Shown: in pieces, positions 5,725 through 8,064 of the stretch
How the letters are laid out: each line of letters starts with the position of its first letter
Numbering within the stretch: position 1 is the stretch's first letter
Source of the DNA: Pseudomonadota bacterium
GTDB taxonomy: Bacteria > Myxococcota > Myxococcia > Myxococcales > Myxococcaceae
Assembly: GCA_023424585.1 (NCBI GenBank)
Contig: JAFADT010000507.1
Span: forward strand, 1 to 8,064
Reading direction: 5' to 3'
DNA length: 8,064 nt
Notes under the pieces: model-generated
What the model saw: the letters and a program-made list of their open reading frames with translations, nothing else
What the model was told of the DNA's origin: nothing
The model's database searches: none
Position numbers and translations under genes: made by a program

Positions 5725-6405
5725 CTAGGGCTCCGCCCACTGGCGCAGGAGGTTGTGGTACACGCCCGTGAGCATCACCAGCGCGGGGCTCTTGGGCACC
5801 TCGCGCGTGAGCTGCATGATGGACGTGTCCATGTCGAAGAGCAGCGACCGCTTCCCCGCGTCGCGGATCATGCTCTGCACCCAGAAGAACGACGCCAGCC
5901 GCACGCCGCGCGTCACCGGCGTGACGTGGTGCAGGCTGGTGGACGGATAGACGATGAGGTCACCTGCGGGCAGCTTCGCCGAGTGGTTGCCGTAGGTGTC
6001 CTCCACCACCAGCTCGCCGCCGTCGTAGCTGTCCGGGTCGGAGAGGAAGAGCGTGGCGGAGACGTCCGTGCGGATGCGCTGGTTCGTGCCCAGGATGGGC
6101 CGGATGGCGTTGTCCACGTGCGAGCCGAAGTCCATGCCCGCCTCGTAGCGGTTGAACAGCGGCGGGAACACGCGCTGGGGCAGCACGGCGGAGATGAACA
6201 GCGGGCTCCGCTCCAGGCCGGCGAGCACCAGGTCCCCCAGCTCCCGGGCAGTGGGGCTGCCTTCGGGCAACTGGAGGTTCTTCTTCACCTGCGCGGACTG
6301 CTTGCCGGCGGTGGTCCGGCCATCCTCCCACGCCGCCTTCTGGAAGACGGCGCGGCAGTGGGCCACCTGCTCGGGCGTGAGGACCTGCGGGATGTGCACC
6401 ATCAT
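5725..6405 (-). CDS. piuC: PKHD-type Fe(II)/2-oxoglutarate hydroxylase, PiuC/YbiX family
   Basis: The 226-residue product matches the family length and resembles the E. coli YbiX sequence from memory throughout, including the MM-x-HIP start and the YHNLLR-W end. The double-stranded beta-helix fold carries the iron ligands H96-x-D98 and H159 (in the [11 protein letters not shown] stretch), and R169 should bind the 2-oxoglutarate carboxylate. Other hallmarks are FNRYEAG (84-90), ATLFLSDP (117-124), YDGGELVV (127-134) and [11 protein letters not shown] (172-182). The natural substrate of the family is not established. The gene is typically next to a catecholate siderophore receptor (fiu-ybiX in E. 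coli, piuA-piuC in Pseudomonas), as here: the receptor ends 39 bases upstream on the same strand. AGGAGG at 6415-6420 lies nine bases before the first of two tandem ATG codons, supporting the start at 6405. Co-transcription with the receptor, and iron regulation from a promoter outside the window, are inferred. Confidence 0.93.
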   Translation of the reverse strand: MMVHIPQVLTPEQVAHCRAVFQKAAWEDGRTTAGKQSAQVKKNLQLPEGSPTARELGDLVLAGLERSPLFISAVLPQRVFPPLFNRYEAGMDFGSHVDNAIRPILGTNQRIRTDVSATLFLSDPDSYDGGELVVEDTYGNHSAKLPAGDLIVYPSTSLHHVTPVTRGVRLASFFWVQSMIRDAGKRSLLFDMDTSIMQLTREVPKSPALVMLTGVYHNLLRQWAEP

Positions 6406-6414
6406 GATGGACGT

Positions 6415-6420
6415 CCTCCT
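6415..6420 (-). promoter_or_regulatory. Ribosome binding site of piuC
   Basis: On the minus strand AGGAGG precedes the ATG at 6405-6403 by nine bases. A second ATG follows immediately (6402-6400). The first is preferred because the family starts with two Met and because of the better spacing. Confidence 0.8.
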
Positions 6421-6444
6421 ACGCCCGGCAGGGACACCGCGCGA

Positions 6445-8064
6445 CTAGAACCGCACGTGCGCGGAGAGCAGCGCCGAGACGCCGTCCGCCGGCACGGCCT
6501 GGCCGCCGTAGTACGCGTCGTAGTAGAGCTTGTCGGTCAGGTTGTAGACGTTGAGCTGCAGGTCCACCTTCTGGATGGAGTACGACGCGAACGCGTCGAA
6601 GCGCCAGAAGTTGGGCACCTTGCTGAGCACCGCCGTCGCGTTGGCCGGGTTGTTCACCGTGGCCACGTCCTGGTAGGTGGCGCCGCCGCCCACGGACAGG
6701 TTGTCCAGGATGGCGTACGTGGTCCACAGCGAGAAGCTGCGCTTGGGCGTGTTCACCAGGCGCTGCCCCACCAGGAACTCATTGGTGTGCTCGCGGATGC
6801 TCGCGTCCAGGAACGTGTAGTTGGCGAACACGTTCCAGCGGCGCACCGGCGAGCCCGCGACGCCGAGGGCGTAGCCCTGCACCCGCTGCTTGCCCTCCAG
6901 CACGACGGGCGGGCCGTCCGGATCCGAGTTCGGCACGCGCGCGTTCAGCTTGTTGGTGCGGAACACGGCGGCGTTGACGCTCAGGCGCTCCTTGATGAGG
7001 TCCGACTTGGCGCCGATCTCGAAGGTCTCGTTCTTCTCCGGATCCAGCGTGACGGTGTCGTTGGACAGCGTGGCCAGCTCGGCGCTCGGGTTCGAGGACG
7101 TGCCGTACATGCCGTAGACGCTAGTGTTCTCCGCCGGGTGGAGCACCAGGCCCACGCGCCAGTTGAACAGGCTGTTCTCCTGCTCGAAGGCGGCCACGGT
7201 GCCGTTCGCGGCGATGGTCTCGTAGTCGCTGTGCAGGTTGTCCAGGCGCAGGGTGCCGAGGACCTCCACGTACTTGCCCAGCTGGATCTGATCCGACGCG
7301 TACGCGCCCAGGTTCCACTGGCGGCTGTAGTTGGTGGCGCCCACGGTGCGCGTCACGCCGGACAGGTCCGGGCTGTTGTCCGGGTCGAACAGGTCCGCCG
7401 GCAGGTTGCCGCCGCCCGCTGCGGCGAGGTTGGCGCGGCCCTGCTCACGCTGCTCGCGGGAGATGTCCAGGCCGATGTTGGCGGTGTGCTTGAGGAAGCC
7501 CGTGTTGAACACGCCGCGCACGTCCAGCTGGTCCGCGAAGTAGGTGTTGTCCGCGGTGGTCTCGAAGCGCTGGCGCCCGATGGTGGTGGGGGCTCCGGCC
7601 GGCGTCAGGCCGCGCGGCGCGGTGGGCCGGGAGAAGCGGTCCACGCCGCCGTAGCGCAGCGTGTTCGTCAGCCGGAACGTGTCGCCCAGGTCCGCGAGCA
7701 GGCGCGCCGTGCCGATGTGCACGTTCACCAGCTCCTGGTCGCTGTCCTTCACGCCGTAGAAGTTCTCACGGGGCACGTCCAGGGTGACGCCCACGGGGTA
7801 GCCGTTGAAGTACGGCTGGCCGTAGTCCGGCACGCTGTCCTCGTGCTGGTAGAAGTAGTCCACCTCCAGGGCGACCTTCTCCGCCAGTTGGAAGCGCGCG
7901 GACGGCGCGATGCCCGCCCGGTTCTCCTTCACGACGTCACGGCCCGCGACGCCGGCCAGCTGCCCCACGGCGCTCACGCGGAACTGGACGCTGTCGGACA
8001 GCTCCTGGTTGACGTCCGCCTCGATGCGGCCGGTGGGCGACGTGCCGCCCGACAGGCGCAGGTC
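6445..8064 (-). CDS. TonB-dependent siderophore receptor, Fiu/PiuA-like (5' partial)
   Basis: The frame is open to the right window edge, leaving 539 visible residues. The signal peptide, TonB box and nearly all of the plug domain are outside. The GTG at 7977 is internal, because receptor-like sequence (a first barrel strand with G-R-I-E-A-D-V-N-Q) continues upstream of it. In visible numbering, the segment with PDYGQPYF and PRENFYGV (79-86, 98-105) is typical of catecholate receptors of the Fiu type. PEKNETFEIGAK (342-353) and NTPKRSFSLWTTY (438-450) are standard barrel landmarks of TonB-dependent siderophore receptors. NLTDKLYYDAYY (508-519) precedes the last strand, which ends in Phe, the usual signal for outer-membrane assembly. 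It imports ferric siderophores across the outer membrane using TonB energy. The downstream piuC gene supports the Fiu/PiuA assignment. Specificity for a particular siderophore cannot be read. It is a full-strength gene with no internal frameshift in the visible part. Confidence 0.92.
   Translation of the reverse strand, partial: DLRLSGGTSPTGRIEADVNQELSDSVQFRVSAVGQLAGVAGRDVVKENRAGIAPSARFQLAEKVALEVDYFYQHEDSVPDYGQPYFNGYPVGVTLDVPRENFYGVKDSDQELVNVHIGTARLLADLGDTFRLTNTLRYGGVDRFSRPTAPRGLTPAGAPTTIGRQRFETTADNTYFADQLDVRGVFNTGFLKHTANIGLDISREQREQGRANLAAAGGGNLPADLFDPDNSPDLSGVTRTVGATNYSRQWNLGAYASDQIQLGKYVEVLGTLRLDNLHSDYETIAANGTVAAFEQENSLFNWRVGLVLHPAENTSVYGMYGTSSNPSAELATLSNDTVTLDPEKNETFEIGAKSDLIKERLSVNAAVFRTNKLNARVPNSDPDGPPVVLEGKQRVQGYALGVAGSPVRRWNVFANYTFLDASIREHTNEFLVGQRLVNTPKRSFSLWTTYAILDNLSVGGGATYQDVATVNNPANATAVLSKVPNFWRFDAFASYSIQKVDLQLNVYNLTDKLYYDAYYGGQAVPADGVSALLSAHVRF

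Noticed and set aside
7975..7977. GTG at 7977 as the start of the TonB receptor
   Set aside because: The frame continues to the window edge with receptor-like sequence, and a receptor beginning here would lack its plug and signal peptide.

Overview
The window is very GC-rich, with strong G/C preference at third codon positions, tight gene packing and only short intergenic gaps. It also carries a bactofilin-like membrane protein. Together these suggest a myxobacterium (Myxococcota, Myxococcus/Corallococcus type). That assignment is inferred from composition and gene style; no rRNA or other marker gene is present. I saw no tRNA, rRNA, CRISPR array, insertion sequence or phage gene. No gene-free stretch exceeds about 210 bases.

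Layout, left to right. (1) 3-1163 (+): the 3' part of a bactofilin-like, repeat-containing protein with a coiled-coil segment and several C-terminal membrane segments, followed by a strong intrinsic terminator (1209-1249). (2) 1371-2717 and 2714-4204 (+): a translationally coupled two-gene operon for a heteromeric FAD-dependent dehydrogenase of the sarcosine oxidase / HCN synthase / opine-proline dehydrogenase superfamily. The first subunit carries a plant-type [2Fe-2S] domain. The second carries a BFD-like [2Fe-2S] domain fused in front of a SoxB-like oxidoreductase domain. (3) 4233-5105 (-): a short-chain dehydrogenase-like protein, convergent with the operon, in which both the catalytic Tyr and Lys are replaced. 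(4) 5245-5706 (+): a universal stress protein, divergent from the SDR gene. (5) 6445-8064 and 5725-6405 (-): a TonB-dependent siderophore receptor of the Fiu/PiuA type (5' end outside the window) followed 39 bases later by a PiuC/YbiX-type Fe(II)/2-oxoglutarate hydroxylase.

How the genes work together. The receptor and PiuC form a recognisable iron-uptake pair. The 1371-4204 operon should make one enzyme complex that oxidises an imino or secondary amino acid and passes electrons over flavins and two Fe-S clusters; its substrate cannot be read from the sequence. The SDR-like protein and the stress protein share a 139-base divergent control region but have no obvious metabolic link. The most notable points are the unusual placement of the BFD Fe-S domain in the dehydrogenase and the loss of the SDR catalytic pair. 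I do not see a defence island or a clearly new multi-gene system.
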